Of a DNA stretch of 64,000 bases, positions 1 through 9,082 are shown in pieces. The stretch lies in assembly GCA_026991885.1 (NCBI GenBank), contig JALXAQ010000253.1, positions 1 through 64,000 of the forward strand, given 5' to 3'. The stretch comes from Thiotrichaceae bacterium (GTDB taxonomy: Bacteria; Pseudomonadota; Gammaproteobacteria; Beggiatoales; Beggiatoaceae). The notes under the pieces were generated by a model. That model ran no database searches and was not told the origin of the DNA. It was given only the letters and a program-made list of their open reading frames with translations. Made by a program: the position numbers and the translations under genes. Each line of letters begins with the position of its first letter. Within the stretch, counting starts at the first letter, position 1.

Positions 1-119
1 AGACTTGGGTTTTAAAACGTGCCGCGTGCGAAAGCGAATAACTTTGAAGAGCCCGATGCGGTAGTCCCGCACGTCGGGATTCTGTGAGGGGGCGGTTCGG
101 GTAACTGGCCGTTCTACCT
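1..119 (+). mobile_element. 3' end of a group II intron (domains V and VI)
   Basis: Positions 49-82 form a 34-nt element that begins GAGCCCGATGCG and ends GTCGGGATTC, the length and pattern of a group II intron domain V: the AGC catalytic triad is at 50-52 and two helix arms flank a short loop. It is followed by TGTGAGGGGG and a second stem with an internal TAAC, as expected for domain VI with its bulged branch-point adenosine. The intron would end near CTACC at 115-119. The intron-encoded protein and the 5' part lie outside the window. The domain V fold needs one extra bulged A, so the exact pairing is my reading. Confidence 0.7.
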
Positions 120-168
120 TAATGTCCAACGCACCATCTCACCATGCACAGTTGCTCTCGACAAAAAT

Positions 169-190
169 GTGCGTGGGACGCACCCTACAC
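169..190. repeat. Dispersed palindrome, GTAGGGTGCGTCC family
   Basis: An imperfect palindrome reading TGTGCGTGGGACGCACCC. Close copies occur at 28987-29007, 29037-29057, 29230-29250, 55028-55048 and 55062-55082. Confidence 0.75.
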
Positions 191-273
191 TTGCTCGCAA
201 CCCCTGTATTTGGGACGATTAGCCCGGGCATATACCTATGAATACCGAGTATCCACCCTCTTTAAACTAAAAG

Positions 274-282
274 TGTTATAAT
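274..282 (+). promoter_or_regulatory. Extended -10 promoter for the RNase T2 gene
   Basis: TGTTATAAT is a perfect extended -10 (TGnTATAAT) 70 bp upstream of the RNase T2 start codon. No good -35 lies upstream, as is usual for extended -10 promoters. Confidence 0.5.
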
Positions 283-352
283 TTCAAACCTGGCTGCTTG
301 TCTCCTTTGCAGCCACTTTATATTAACTTACTCCAATAATAAACTAATTAAT

Positions 353-1138
353 ATGGAAAAACATTTATCTGTCCCACTCACTCTTTTACTTTTATCTTGT
401 CTGATTTTACCCCAAACTTCACTGGCTTACAGCATTAGCAAACAAGTCGGCCAATTTGATTACTACACTTTGGCATTAAGCTGGCAACCCGCATTTTGTG
501 AGTTAAAACCCCGAAAGTCTGAGTGTCGCTCTCAAAATAAAGCGCAATTTTCTGCTTATCACTTTGTTTTACATGGACTTTGGCCTGGTGTCAAAGGCGA
601 TAAACGTCATCAGTATGGGTATTGTAATGTCTCTAAACATATCCTGAAAAATAAAAAACGCTGGTGTGCTATGCCACAACTGGACTTATCTAAGCCGGTC
701 AGAAAACGCCTCACCCAATTTATGCCGGGCAGCCAGTCATCATGCCTACAACGCCATGAATGGTACAAGCATGGCGTTTGCTCTGGCTTATCCGAAAACA
801 ACTATTTTGCCTTATCCAATCAATTGGTTGATATGTTCTCGAAAACGGGCTTTAGTCAGAAAATCACCCAAAATGTGGGCAAATATGTCAAACGAAAAAA
901 CGTATTAAAGGCGTTTGACAAAGCATTTGGTAAAGGTAGTCGCAAACATTTGGGCTTAATGTGCAAAAAGGTGCGCGGCACCCCTCTGTTGACTGAGATT
1001 CAAATACGCCTCAAAACCGATCTGTCTGACATGAGCGATTTTAAGCACTTGTTCCCAAAACAGGAAATCAGAATTTATGGCACCTGCCCGTCTCAATTTA
1101 AAATTGATGAAGTGGGTATTTTAGGAGAAAACAGATGA
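353..1138 (+). CDS. Secreted RNase T2 family ribonuclease
   Basis: 261 residues, close to the size of E. coli RNase I (about 268). Residues 1-25 are a Sec signal peptide (short charged start, then VPLTLLLLSCLILP). Both family signatures are present: HGLWP at 74-78 (CAS-1) and HEWYKHG at 135-141 (CAS-2), giving catalytic His74, Glu136 and His140. Several cysteines in the mature part fit a periplasmic, disulfide-bonded enzyme. The family cleaves single-stranded RNA with little base preference through a 2',3'-cyclic phosphate. The next gene overlaps by 4 bp, so the two are probably co-transcribed. No clear Shine-Dalgarno precedes the start; the ATG fits the signal peptide best. Confidence 0.9.
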   Translation: MEKHLSVPLTLLLLSCLILPQTSLAYSISKQVGQFDYYTLALSWQPAFCELKPRKSECRSQNKAQFSAYHFVLHGLWPGVKGDKRHQYGYCNVSKHILKNKKRWCAMPQLDLSKPVRKRLTQFMPGSQSSCLQRHEWYKHGVCSGLSENNYFALSNQLVDMFSKTGFSQKITQNVGKYVKRKNVLKAFDKAFGKGSRKHLGLMCKKVRGTPLLTEIQIRLKTDLSDMSDFKHLFPKQEIRIYGTCPSQFKIDEVGILGENR

Positions 1139-1515
1139 TTCTAAAAATCCTTCGTGAAGGAGTCGGTAGGCTAATTGTTTTTGTTAATTTTGTCACGAAA
1201 CCGGCGAAAATGGTGCGGACAGAAGCCGCACAACAATTGGTTGACAAAAAAGCCGAAAATTTGGCTTTATACCAATTTTACGCTTGCCCTTTTTGCATCC
1301 GTACCCGTCGCGCAATACACCGCCTCAACATTCCCATAGAATTGCGTGATGCTCAAAATAATCCAAAATTCAGACAAGAATTATTAACTGAGGGAGGGGC
1401 AATTCAAGTACCTTGTTTGCGAATTGAAGAAAATGGTCAGACAAATTGGATGTATGAATCTGCCAACATTATCGACTATTTAAATAGCCGTTTTGGTGTT
1501 GCAACTCAGGCGTAA
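1135..1515 (+). CDS. Glutaredoxin / GST N-terminal domain protein
   Basis: 126 residues. After an N-terminal hydrophobic stretch (about residues 11-20) comes one thioredoxin-fold domain with a CPFC active-site motif (Cys51, Cys54), the conserved IQVPCLRI segment carrying the cis-Pro, and a C-terminal MYESANIIDYL helix typical of GST N-terminal/glutaredoxin domains. Its start overlaps the RNase stop (ATGA) and AGGAG lies just upstream inside that gene, indicating translational coupling. It probably acts as a glutathione- or thiol-dependent reductase; the hydrophobic N terminus could anchor it to the membrane. A direct link to the RNase is only contextual. Confidence 0.8.
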   Translation: MILKILREGVGRLIVFVNFVTKPAKMVRTEAAQQLVDKKAENLALYQFYACPFCIRTRRAIHRLNIPIELRDAQNNPKFRQELLTEGGAIQVPCLRIEENGQTNWMYESANIIDYLNSRFGVATQA

Positions 1516-1531
1516 GCCATATCTAGTTTTA

Positions 1532-1571
1532 AAAAATCCTATTTCCTATTTATTAAAGAAATAGGATTTTT
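1532..1571. terminator. Hairpin terminator, AAATCCTATTTC family
   Basis: AAAAATCCTATTTC (1532-1545) pairs with GAAATAGGATTTTT (1558-1571), ending in a T run. Related hairpins lie at 13312, 22576 and 26974. Confidence 0.75.
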
Positions 1572-1579
1572 AGATTGCT

Positions 1580-1608
1580 TTGACATTTTTCATTCATTCG
1601 TTTATTTC
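1580..1608 (+). promoter_or_regulatory. Possible sigma-70 promoter for the GT-methyltransferase fusion
   Basis: A perfect TTGACA (1580-1585) is followed 17 bp later by TATTTC (1603-1608), a weak -10. It lies directly after the upstream hairpin terminator and 32 bp before the start codon at 1640. Confidence 0.35.
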
Positions 1609-1639
1609 TTAATTCGTTGTACTATATTCGAGGTTTTTA

Positions 1640-4600
1640 ATGTCCAAACACATAAAGCCCAAAATCATGATTCTCACCCACGGCTTATATCCGATACCCG
1701 GTCACACCGTATCGGGCAACGGCATACGCGCTTGGGGATTGGCGATGGGATTGGTACATCACGGTTTTGATGTAGTGTATTCAACCCCGGCAGATACGAT
1801 ACACCCGCATACACCACCGCCTGAAGTGACACTTGCCCCCTACTCAGATAAAGCGGCCTTACACCGACTGATTGCGGAACATAAGCCGGCAGTGCTCATT
1901 GTCGGTTATTGGGCTTATATGCATTTGCTGCCACCCGATATGGATATTCCAGTGGTCATGGACTTATTAGCACCTTGGCTTTTGGAGGCTGAATTTCAAG
2001 AAAGCTACGACATGGAAGTCGAAGCAATAGACTATATTAAATGTCTCACTCAGGCAGACTATTTTTTATGCTGCACGCAGCGGCAAAAAGCTTTTCATAC
2101 TGCATGGCTATTTATGAGCGGTTTGGGTTGTAAAGACAATCCGATTGATGTGATACCGATTTCTGCCGATCCTGATTTACCCGTTAAACCCATTTCTCCG
2201 CCAGAAAAAGAACCTGTTTTTTTATATGGTGGCGTATTATGGCCTTGGCGTAATCCCGAAGCCTGGCTATCCCGATTATTAAATATCCTGGTCGCGGAAA
2301 ATTGCGGCAGCTTGCATCTTATTACTGGCAAATATCCCCTAAATGAAGATTCTTCCTCGGAAAGCTTGCAATTACCTCAAGACCCCCGCTATCAGCGCAT
2401 TTTAAAGCAATCCGATTTATTGCCTTATGATGAAATGGAGCAGTATTACCTTCAGGCGGATGTGGGTATCGAACTGAGTGCCAGAAATTGTGAACGTGAA
2501 CTCAGTTTTTCATTTCGGATCATTGAATATTTGCGCTGCGGTTTACCCGTGATTTGCAATGATTTTCTGGAAGTCGCCGAACTGATTAAAAGCTATGATG
2601 CTGGCTGGGTATTGGACAGTGACGATGCTTTGGCGGCAGTGGTGAAACGCATTGTCACGGGTCAGGAAGATTTATCCCAAAAACGCGCCAATGCACAACG
2701 TTTGCTTAAAGAACGGTTCAACCGCTATCAAAGCATCGAGCCTTTGGCTGAATTTTGCCATCATCCCCGCAAGCGGCCAAAAAATAAGCACTTTTTGCTC
2801 TCACTGGTGCAACATGACCAAAATGTGCCTGATTTACAGTCCAATGTCGCCGCGTTACAAACGCAATTAGATAATAAAATTTATCAACATTATGAGCAAG
2901 CCCGCGAGCAATTAGCACTGTGGCAACGCATTGCCGAAGACAGGCGATTGAGCACTCGTTTAAAACGCCTGTCCCCTTTTCATCGTGTGCAACCCACTAT
3001 CTCGCTGCAAGAAAGCTGTTTATTTAAGGCGGCAGAAACGCATCAAAAATTGAATTTACCCCGTTTATTTGAACAACTGCCGCTCACACCCGTGCCAGAA
3101 CTGCTGAAAAGTGAAGAAGAACCATTTGATTACCAGCGGCTCCCGCTTGAGCGTTTATTTTTATATACAGATGTCAGCGATAAAACGGTACTAGAAATCG
3201 GCGCAGATGATGCTGTGTTATTATCCCGGCTGGCTCAAAAAGGGATGCGATCCGGTTTAGGGATCAATAATTGGTATTGGAACGACAAGGATGTTAAGAC
3301 AGTCAAAGTGACAGATAATATTATCATATCTGAGGGCGATATCAGGGCGTTGCCGCTAGAGGATGCCACTTTTGATGTCATTTTCACGGTTGCCGCCTTT
3401 GAACATATCCACGACTTGGAAGTCGCGCTGGCGGAAATGTATCGCTTACTCAAACCCGGCGGCTTAGTCTATAGCTTTTACGGTCCTTTATGGTCGTCAG
3501 GTGTCGGTCATCATTTATGGTTTGAACGGGACGGAAAATGGTATCGTTTTACCGATGAAGCCTCAACCGCGCCGGTGCTTAAAAATTACGAACATTTATT
3601 GCTGGATCGGGAGGCTATGGCCGAAAAATTAAGTGCCACTTGGGAGCAGGCGGCTGTTGATGATTTTATTTATCAAATTTATGACAATCCGCATATTAAT
3701 CGCTATACTTATGCCGATTATATTCGCATGTTTAATGCGTCGGATTTTGAGCTTGTTCATCTGGAAAATTTTGGCAAGATGGCCATAGAACCTGATGTAC
3801 ATGAACAATTACGCGCAAAATTCGGGGATGAAACTGATTTTAGCTGTGCCACTTTGGAAGTCGTATTGAAAAAACAGGCAGCCGAGCCCAGCTCTTTACC
3901 GCCTACCCGTCTACAAAAAGCATTCAACCGGATTTCTCAAGGTGCAGCATTGGGCTATCGGGCGGTTGTGAAACGCCTACTGATGCCGTTGTGGCAACGA
4001 TGGGGAAAAGAAAATCTGGCTATAATCACACGGGAGGATGTCTTTCCTGTGGATCACGGTGCAGCCGCAAAAATTTTCCATACCGCACGGGTGTTGTCTT
4101 ACGATTATGACGAAGTCTATCTTATCACTTTAGATCGGGAGAAATTTTATATTTTCCGGCAAGGTGAGATGCATGAAGAGCTGTATCCCCGTTTATTGCG
4201 TCATTTATGGTATCCGACGGAAGGATTTTTAAGGGAAAAATTGACAGCCGCTGGTATTCCCAATAAAGAATCTTTCCTGTACTTTCCTAAACTGGATAAA
4301 AATTTCAAGCTGCGGGTACTCTATGTGGCTTTGCAAAAACGCATTAACGTTTATCAAGCAGAATTTCCCGCTTTTTTGGATGCCTGTCGTTGGGCGTATC
4401 GAGTATTCGGCGGTAAGCGCAGTATTGTAGAACACAATGTGGAGTTCCAAAGAATTAGTGACACTTATCAATTGCCCGATACAGCAAAAACATTTTTAAA
4501 AGACTACGAAGTCAAGCTTTGTAATCTGGCTGATTATGTCATTACCGTTTCTCACAATGATACAAAAGGCTTAATAGAAGCCGGCGTTGCGAAAAAGAAA

Positions 4601-5197
4601 ATTACGATGATTCCGCACGGTGTCGATTTGGAAAATTTTGATGCAGAAGGCAGTGCAGAAATCAGAAACCGTTACGGTTTGCGTGAAGATGATATCGTGT
4701 TAATGTTTCATGGTATTTATAGCTATGCCCCAAATGGGCAAGCTGCGGAATTAATCGGCAATACAGTTTTACCCAAATTGAATGCGAAAGGCTATCATCC
4801 CAAATGTTTAGCAGTCGGTAAGTATCCGCCGGCAAATAGCAACCATCCCGATTTAATTTATACTGATGTGGTAGAACATGTAGCCCCTTATACTAAAACG
4901 GCAGATATTGCTATTGTGCCACTTCAGGACGGTGGCGGTACTCGCATGAAAATTCTGGAATACTTTGCGGCGGGCGTACCGGTGGTGGCGACGCAGAAAG
5001 GGGCAGAAGGCATTGAAGTGGTGCCGGGGCAGGATATTTTGATTGAAGAAGATATGGACAAATTTGTCAACCAAATTATCCAACTGATAGAAAATCCAGA
5101 GCTGCGGCAACAAATTGGTCAGGCTGGCCGGCATTTTGTGGAACAATTGGATTGGCGGAAAATTGGAGAACGTTATGTAAAACTTTATCGTCAGTAG
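1640..5197 (+). CDS. Glycosyltransferase-methyltransferase-glycosyltransferase fusion
   Basis: 1185 residues with three recognisable parts. Residues 1-385 look like a GT4-type (GT-B) glycosyltransferase: the start resembles the family's GGxGxR-like loop, and FSFRIIEYLRCGLPVICND is the nucleotide-sugar segment. After a linker of about 100 residues, a class I SAM methyltransferase starts near 516 (VLEIGADDAVLLSRLA, motif I) with FDVIFTVAAFEHIHD near 577. Residues from about 790 form a second GT4 domain ending with GGGTRMKILEYFAAGVPVVA near 1097. AGGTTT precedes the ATG. There is no signal peptide or obvious membrane segment, so it probably works at the cytoplasmic membrane on a lipid-linked or surface glycan. 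The order GT-MT-GT suggests sugar addition, methylation and extension by one polypeptide; substrates cannot be read from sequence. Confidence 0.85.
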   Translation: MSKHIKPKIMILTHGLYPIPGHTVSGNGIRAWGLAMGLVHHGFDVVYSTPADTIHPHTPPPEVTLAPYSDKAALHRLIAEHKPAVLIVGYWAYMHLLPPDMDIPVVMDLLAPWLLEAEFQESYDMEVEAIDYIKCLTQADYFLCCTQRQKAFHTAWLFMSGLGCKDNPIDVIPISADPDLPVKPISPPEKEPVFLYGGVLWPWRNPEAWLSRLLNILVAENCGSLHLITGKYPLNEDSSSESLQLPQDPRYQRILKQSDLLPYDEMEQYYLQADVGIELSARNCERELSFSFRIIEYLRCGLPVICNDFLEVAELIKSYDAGWVLDSDDALAAVVKRIVTGQEDLSQKRANAQRLLKERFNRYQSIEPLAEFCHHPRKRPKNKHFLLSLVQHDQNVPDLQSNVAALQTQLDNKIYQHYEQAREQLALWQRIAEDRRLSTRLKRLSPFHRVQPTISLQESCLFKAAETHQKLNLPRLFEQLPLTPVPELLKSEEEPFDYQRLPLERLFLYTDVSDKTVLEIGADDAVLLSRLAQKGMRSGLGINNWYWNDKDVKTVKVTDNIIISEGDIRALPLEDATFDVIFTVAAFEHIHDLEVALAEMYRLLKPGGLVYSFYGPLWSSGVGHHLWFERDGKWYRFTDEASTAPVLKNYEHLLLDREAMAEKLSATWEQAAVDDFIYQIYDNPHINRYTYADYIRMFNASDFELVHLENFGKMAIEPDVHEQLRAKFGDETDFSCATLEVVLKKQAAEPSSLPPTRLQKAFNRISQGAALGYRAVVKRLLMPLWQRWGKENLAIITREDVFPVDHGAAAKIFHTARVLSYDYDEVYLITLDREKFYIFRQGEMHEELYPRLLRHLWYPTEGFLREKLTAAGIPNKESFLYFPKLDKNFKLRVLYVALQKRINVYQAEFPAFLDACRWAYRVFGGKRSIVEHNVEFQRISDTYQLPDTAKTFLKDYEVKLCNLADYVITVSHNDTKGLIEAGVAKKKITMIPHGVDLENFDAEGSAEIRNRYGLREDDIVLMFHGIYSYAPNGQAAELIGNTVLPKLNAKGYHPKCLAVGKYPPANSNHPDLIYTDVVEHVAPYTKTADIAIVPLQDGGGTRMKILEYFAAGVPVVATQKGAEGIEVVPGQDILIEEDMDKFVNQIIQLIENPELRQQIGQAGRHFVEQLDWRKIGERYVKLYRQ

Positions 5198-5251
5198 TCA
5201 ATCAAGGAGTCCAAAATTTATAAGTCTTAAAAGACAAAATAGTAGTTTTTA

Positions 5252-5274
5252 GGGCAATCCTTTATGGTTGCCCT
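5252..5274. terminator. Hairpin terminator, GGGCAATCC family
   Basis: GGGCAA (5252-5257) pairs with TTGCCC (5268-5273) in a stem-loop between two convergent genes, followed by a T-rich tract. The same element occurs near 26151, 29093, 29183, 37472 and 40613. Confidence 0.65.
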
Positions 5275-5288
5275 AGTTGTTTTATGGG

Positions 5289-5969
5289 CTATTCCTCAAT
5301 AGAGATGAGTTCAATATCAAAAATTAAAGTCGCATTAGCGCCAATCTTATTCCCCGCTCCTCGTTTGCCATAAGCCAAATCAGGTGGAATAAATAATTGC
5401 CATTTTGCGCCTTCTTTCATCAACTGTAGTGCTTCTGTCCAACCTTTTATCACGCCATTGACTGGGAAAGTCGCTGGTTTACCCCGTTTGTAGGAGCTAT
5501 CGAACTCGGTGCCATCAATTAAAGTCCCCCGATAGTGAGTTTTCACTTTGTCTGTGGCTTTTGGCGTTTTGCCCGTTCCGGGCGTAATCACTTTGTACTG
5601 CAAACCACTGGGCAACGTCACAACGCCTTCTTTGGTTTTGTTTTCGGCCAAAAAGGTTTGACCCGCTTTGAGATTTTTTTCAGTTGAGGCTTGACGGGCA
5701 GCCATTCGTTTAGCCATTTGCTCTTTCTGAAAATTTTTCAAGACACCACTCATTTCTTGTTGGCTCAGTAAAGCTTGGCTGCCTGACAAGGCATCTTTCA
5801 TGCCCTTGACTAGCATATCGACGTTGATCTCAATGCCTTGCTTTTTAAAGTTATTACCAAGACTATAGCCAAATGTATAATTGAGTTGATCCTGATCAGT
5901 CAGCGTTTCTTGAGCCGAAACTGTGGATAATAAGCTGATGGCTAATAGGGGTATCAAAGATTTTTTCAT
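5289..5969 (-). CDS. FKBP-type peptidyl-prolyl isomerase (FkpA/Mip-like)
   Basis: 226 residues. A signal peptide (MKKSLIPLLAISLLSTVSA) is followed by the alpha-helical dimerisation domain FKBP_N (about 25-115, starting LTDQDQLNYTFGYSLG) and the FKBP_C catalytic domain (about 117-224). The latter carries the family segments LPSGLQYKVITPGTGKTP, GTLIDGTEFDSSYKRGKP and GVIKGWTEALQLM. This is the periplasmic Mip/FkpA architecture: a V-shaped dimer that catalyses prolyl isomerisation and acts as a chaperone for exported proteins. AAGGAG lies 7 bp before the ATG. It is convergent with the upstream GT fusion and stands as a single gene. Confidence 0.92.
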   Translation of the reverse strand: MKKSLIPLLAISLLSTVSAQETLTDQDQLNYTFGYSLGNNFKKQGIEINVDMLVKGMKDALSGSQALLSQQEMSGVLKNFQKEQMAKRMAARQASTEKNLKAGQTFLAENKTKEGVVTLPSGLQYKVITPGTGKTPKATDKVKTHYRGTLIDGTEFDSSYKRGKPATFPVNGVIKGWTEALQLMKEGAKWQLFIPPDLAYGKRGAGNKIGANATLIFDIELISIEE

Positions 5970-6107
5970 GAAAACTCCTTAATTTTCAAAGACATGATAG
6001 TGTAAATTCTGCCACGCCGCAAAAGCTGCGCTTATCCAGAATAAGGGCTATCCTTGAAAAATCAATTTTTTTTATTTATTATTTATAAATTTTTATAAAT
6101 TCTGCTT

Positions 6108-6144
6108 TTCATCAGATGAAAACAACCGTTTATCAATTATCCGA
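6108..6144. promoter_or_regulatory. Conserved upstream element, copy 1
   Basis: The perfect palindrome TTCATCAGATGAA (6108-6120) is followed by AACCGTTTATCAATTATCC. It lies 60 bp before the metalloprotease start. Versions of the same block precede the beta-helix protein (15739) and the UDP-sugar epimerase (55117) at similar distances. Confidence 0.55.
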
Positions 6145-6203
6145 CACGTTTAAAGGACTCCATGATTTATCTTGGAGGTTCAAACTAATTAGAGGAGTAA
6201 ATA

Positions 6204-9071
6204 ATGATATATCGAAATCAATCGCCAAAAACCGACCGATTAAGGACTGGCTTAATCTCTATGTTTATACTATTTTTCTTAGAAAGCGCTAGCTTTGCGG
6301 CAGACTCTGTCGTTTGGCAAAATATTGAAGAGGCAACACTCTTACGTCAAGGACAAAATCGCTTAATTACGCCCGATAAGTACAATTTGGTTGCTGTAGA
6401 TATTGATGCTTTGGATAACTTGATCTCGCAAGCTCCACTAGAATCGGCAAACCAGATTCAAAGCACCGTGCTATCTATACCGCTGCCTGATGGCACAGTT
6501 GGGCGTTTTCAGATTGTGGAATCCCCAATGATGGCACCCGCATTGGCGGCCAAATTTCCAGAAATTAAAACCTATCGTGGCTTTGGCTTAGACGATACCA
6601 CGGCAACTGCCCGTTTTGATCGCACGCCTGCTGGTTTTCACGGCTTTATCCTTTCCGTTAAAGGCAGCGTTTACATTGATCCCTATCAACAGGGGAATGT
6701 CACCAATTATATGAGTTACTATAAGCAGGATAACAGTAAATCTTCAAACTTTGAAGAAGGACTCACAACTGATGAAAACTCTGTTTTTGAAACGCCACTG
6801 ACAAGCATAAAATCTGGCAATGTTCTGCGTACTTTCCGACTGGCACTCGCAGCGGGTGGTGGCTACACTCAATTTCACGGTGGCACCGTAAACGGTGCTC
6901 TAGCGGCTATGACGACCACACTCAATCGCGTCAATGCTATTTATGAGCGTGAATTCTCGGCGCGGATGGAATTGATAGCGAATAATGACCAGATTATTTA
7001 TACCGATCCCGCAACCGATCCCTACACGGGAACTAGCGTACAAGATTTGCAACGCCAAAACCAAATCAACGTTGATAATGTGATTGGCAATGGGAATTAT
7101 GACATTGGACACCTCTTTTATAGCTTCTCAAATGGTGGTAATGCGAGCGTGGGTTCTCTTTGCAACAACAGTAGGAAGGCTCAGGCAGTTACAACGTCTT
7201 ACCAACCTGTGGGAGATAATTTTGATGTGGATTATGTTGCCCATGAAATGGGTCACCAGTTCGGTGCCAATCATACCTTTAATGCTACAGACTCTAGTAA
7301 TTGTAGTGAGCAGAATAAAGTCCACGCCACTGCTTATGAACCAGGTAGTGGTAGCACCATACAAGCATACGCTGGCCTTTGTGATAGCCAAGACTTACAG
7401 GAACACAGCGATGATTATTTTCACGGCATCAGCTTTGATCAAATAATGACGCATATGACCACGATGGGCTGTGCTACGGAAACCAATACCAACAACAATG
7501 CGCCAGTCGTTGAGGCGGGGCCAAATTATACGATTCCCGCAAGCACGCCCTTTATTTTAGAAGGCTCGGCTACCGATATAAATGGGGATACGCTGACCTA
7601 TACTTGGGAACAATTTGATTTGGGACCGGGTGCCACAGGCACTTTGCCGAATAGGGATGACGGGAGCCGACCCATTTTCCGCTCCTATCCTCCTGTCACA
7701 ACGCCAGTTCGCATATTTCCCAATTTCAAGCAGCCCATTCTCGCTAAGATAGGGGAATCTCTGCCCACGACCGACCGTAGCCTGCACTTCCGCTTAACGG
7801 CACGAGATGGTAAGGGGGGGGTCAACAACGATTCAATGATTGTCAGTGTCGTGAGTAGCGCAGGGCCGTTTCAAGTCACCGCCCCCAATACACGTATTTT
7901 TTGGAATATAGGTGATTCAAAGAATGTCACCTGGAATGTGGCGAATACCAATGTCGGGGTGGTCAATTGTACAACTGTTAATATTCTCCTATCCACAGAT
8001 AGCGGCAACAGCTTTCCGGTTACATTGAAAGCGAACACGGCGAATGATGGTTCTGAGCTGATTACCGTTCCCGCTAACGCGACAACAAAGGGGCGTATCA
8101 AGGTAGCCTGTGCGACCAATATCTTCTTTGACATGTCGGACACCGATTTTAGTATTGGTAACGGTAGCGAGATTAAGAACGATATTGTTATCGACTTCGG
8201 TACCTCAGACGGCATAAAAATGTTGTTGAATAACAACACTTGGACATCGCTGCATTCACTATCAGCCGATAGCATGGCGACCGGAGATATAGACGGAAAT
8301 CATCAAGATGAGGTGATTATCGACTTTGGAGCCAGTCAAGGCATTTCGCTATGGATGAATAACAGTGCTTGGGTTCAATTGGATCCCTTTTCGGCCAGAA
8401 GCATGGTGACGGGAGATATAGATGGCTCTGGTCAAGATGATGTGATTGTCGATTTTAAGAAGCCCGATGGTATTTGGGTATGGATGAATAACAATCTTTG
8501 GGTTCAATTGGATCCCTTTTCAGCCAGAAGCATGGTGACAGGAGATATAGATGGCTCTGGTCAAGATGATGTGCTTGTCGATTTTGAGGAGCCCGACGGT
8601 CTTTGGGTGTGGAAGAATAACAATACTTGGGTTCAATTGGATTCAGACTCGGCAGATAGTATGGTGACGGGAGATATAGATGGCTCTGGTCAAGACGATG
8701 TGATTATTGATTTTGGCCCCTCTCTGGGTGATGGTGTTTGGGTGTTCCAAAATAATAGTACTTGGACTCAATTACGCACCGATTCTCCAGGGAATATGAC
8801 GACTGGAGATATAGATGGTAGTGGTCAAGACGATGTGATTATGGACTTTAGCACTGGCATTTTGGCTTTGATGAATAACAATCTTTGGGTTCAATTGCAC
8901 AGCCAACAATCAGAGAGCATGGTGACTGGAGATCTAGATAGTAACGGTCAAGATGATGTGATTGTCGATTTGGGTGCCAGTTCTGGCATATGGGAATGGA
9001 TGAATAACAGTACTTGGATTCAATTGCACAGTCAATCGCCAGATAGTATGGTGACGGGGAATATAGATTAA
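6204..9071 (+). CDS. Secreted reprolysin-type metalloprotease with VCBS/FG-GAP-like repeats
   Basis: 955 residues. An N-terminal signal peptide (hydrophobic MFILFFLESASFA, cleavage near 33) leads into a propeptide-like region. The zinc-metalloprotease domain follows, with HEMGHQFGANHTF at 347-359, the HExxHxxGxNH zinc signature of reprolysins. A PKD/cadherin-like region occupies about 430-550. From about 655 to the end there are seven or so repeats of about 43 residues carrying xGDIDGSGQDDVIVDF, a calcium-binding FG-GAP/VCBS-like motif. Such proteins are exported and often cell-surface bound. GAGGAG precedes the ATG. The last repeat stops abruptly after GNID, so the C terminus may be truncated. 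Confidence 0.88.
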   Translation: MIYRNQSPKTDRLRTGLISMFILFFLESASFAADSVVWQNIEEATLLRQGQNRLITPDKYNLVAVDIDALDNLISQAPLESANQIQSTVLSIPLPDGTVGRFQIVESPMMAPALAAKFPEIKTYRGFGLDDTTATARFDRTPAGFHGFILSVKGSVYIDPYQQGNVTNYMSYYKQDNSKSSNFEEGLTTDENSVFETPLTSIKSGNVLRTFRLALAAGGGYTQFHGGTVNGALAAMTTTLNRVNAIYEREFSARMELIANNDQIIYTDPATDPYTGTSVQDLQRQNQINVDNVIGNGNYDIGHLFYSFSNGGNASVGSLCNNSRKAQAVTTSYQPVGDNFDVDYVAHEMGHQFGANHTFNATDSSNCSEQNKVHATAYEPGSGSTIQAYAGLCDSQDLQEHSDDYFHGISFDQIMTHMTTMGCATETNTNNNAPVVEAGPNYTIPASTPFILEGSATDINGDTLTYTWEQFDLGPGATGTLPNRDDGSRPIFRSYPPVTTPVRIFPNFKQPILAKIGESLPTTDRSLHFRLTARDGKGGVNNDSMIVSVVSSAGPFQVTAPNTRIFWNIGDSKNVTWNVANTNVGVVNCTTVNILLSTDSGNSFPVTLKANTANDGSELITVPANATTKGRIKVACATNIFFDMSDTDFSIGNGSEIKNDIVIDFGTSDGIKMLLNNNTWTSLHSLSADSMATGDIDGNHQDEVIIDFGASQGISLWMNNSAWVQLDPFSARSMVTGDIDGSGQDDVIVDFKKPDGIWVWMNNNLWVQLDPFSARSMVTGDIDGSGQDDVLVDFEEPDGLWVWKNNNTWVQLDSDSADSMVTGDIDGSGQDDVIIDFGPSLGDGVWVFQNNSTWTQLRTDSPGNMTTGDIDGSGQDDVIMDFSTGILALMNNNLWVQLHSQQSESMVTGDLDSNGQDDVIVDLGASSGIWEWMNNSTWIQLHSQSPDSMVTGNID
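8255..9071 (+). repeat. Tandem 129-nt coding repeats of the protease tail
   Basis: The block GGAGATATAGATGG recurs at 8283, 8412, 8541, 8670, 8805 and 8928, with a final partial copy at 9057. Spacing is mostly 129 nt (43 codons), with 135 and 123 as exceptions. Copies 2 and 3 are nearly identical at DNA level, which implies recent duplication or gene conversion. Confidence 0.85.
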
Positions 9072-9082
9072 GTCAAAGGATT

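Larger units (their letters stand above)
120..352. other. Intergenic region with repeat debris
   Basis: No gene is visible. The region holds a copy of the GTGCGT-GGGACGCAC palindrome (169-190), a likely extended -10 promoter (274-282) and a short hairpin (GGCTGC at 292-297 pairing with GCAGCC at 309-314) in the leader of the RNase gene. Confidence 0.6.
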
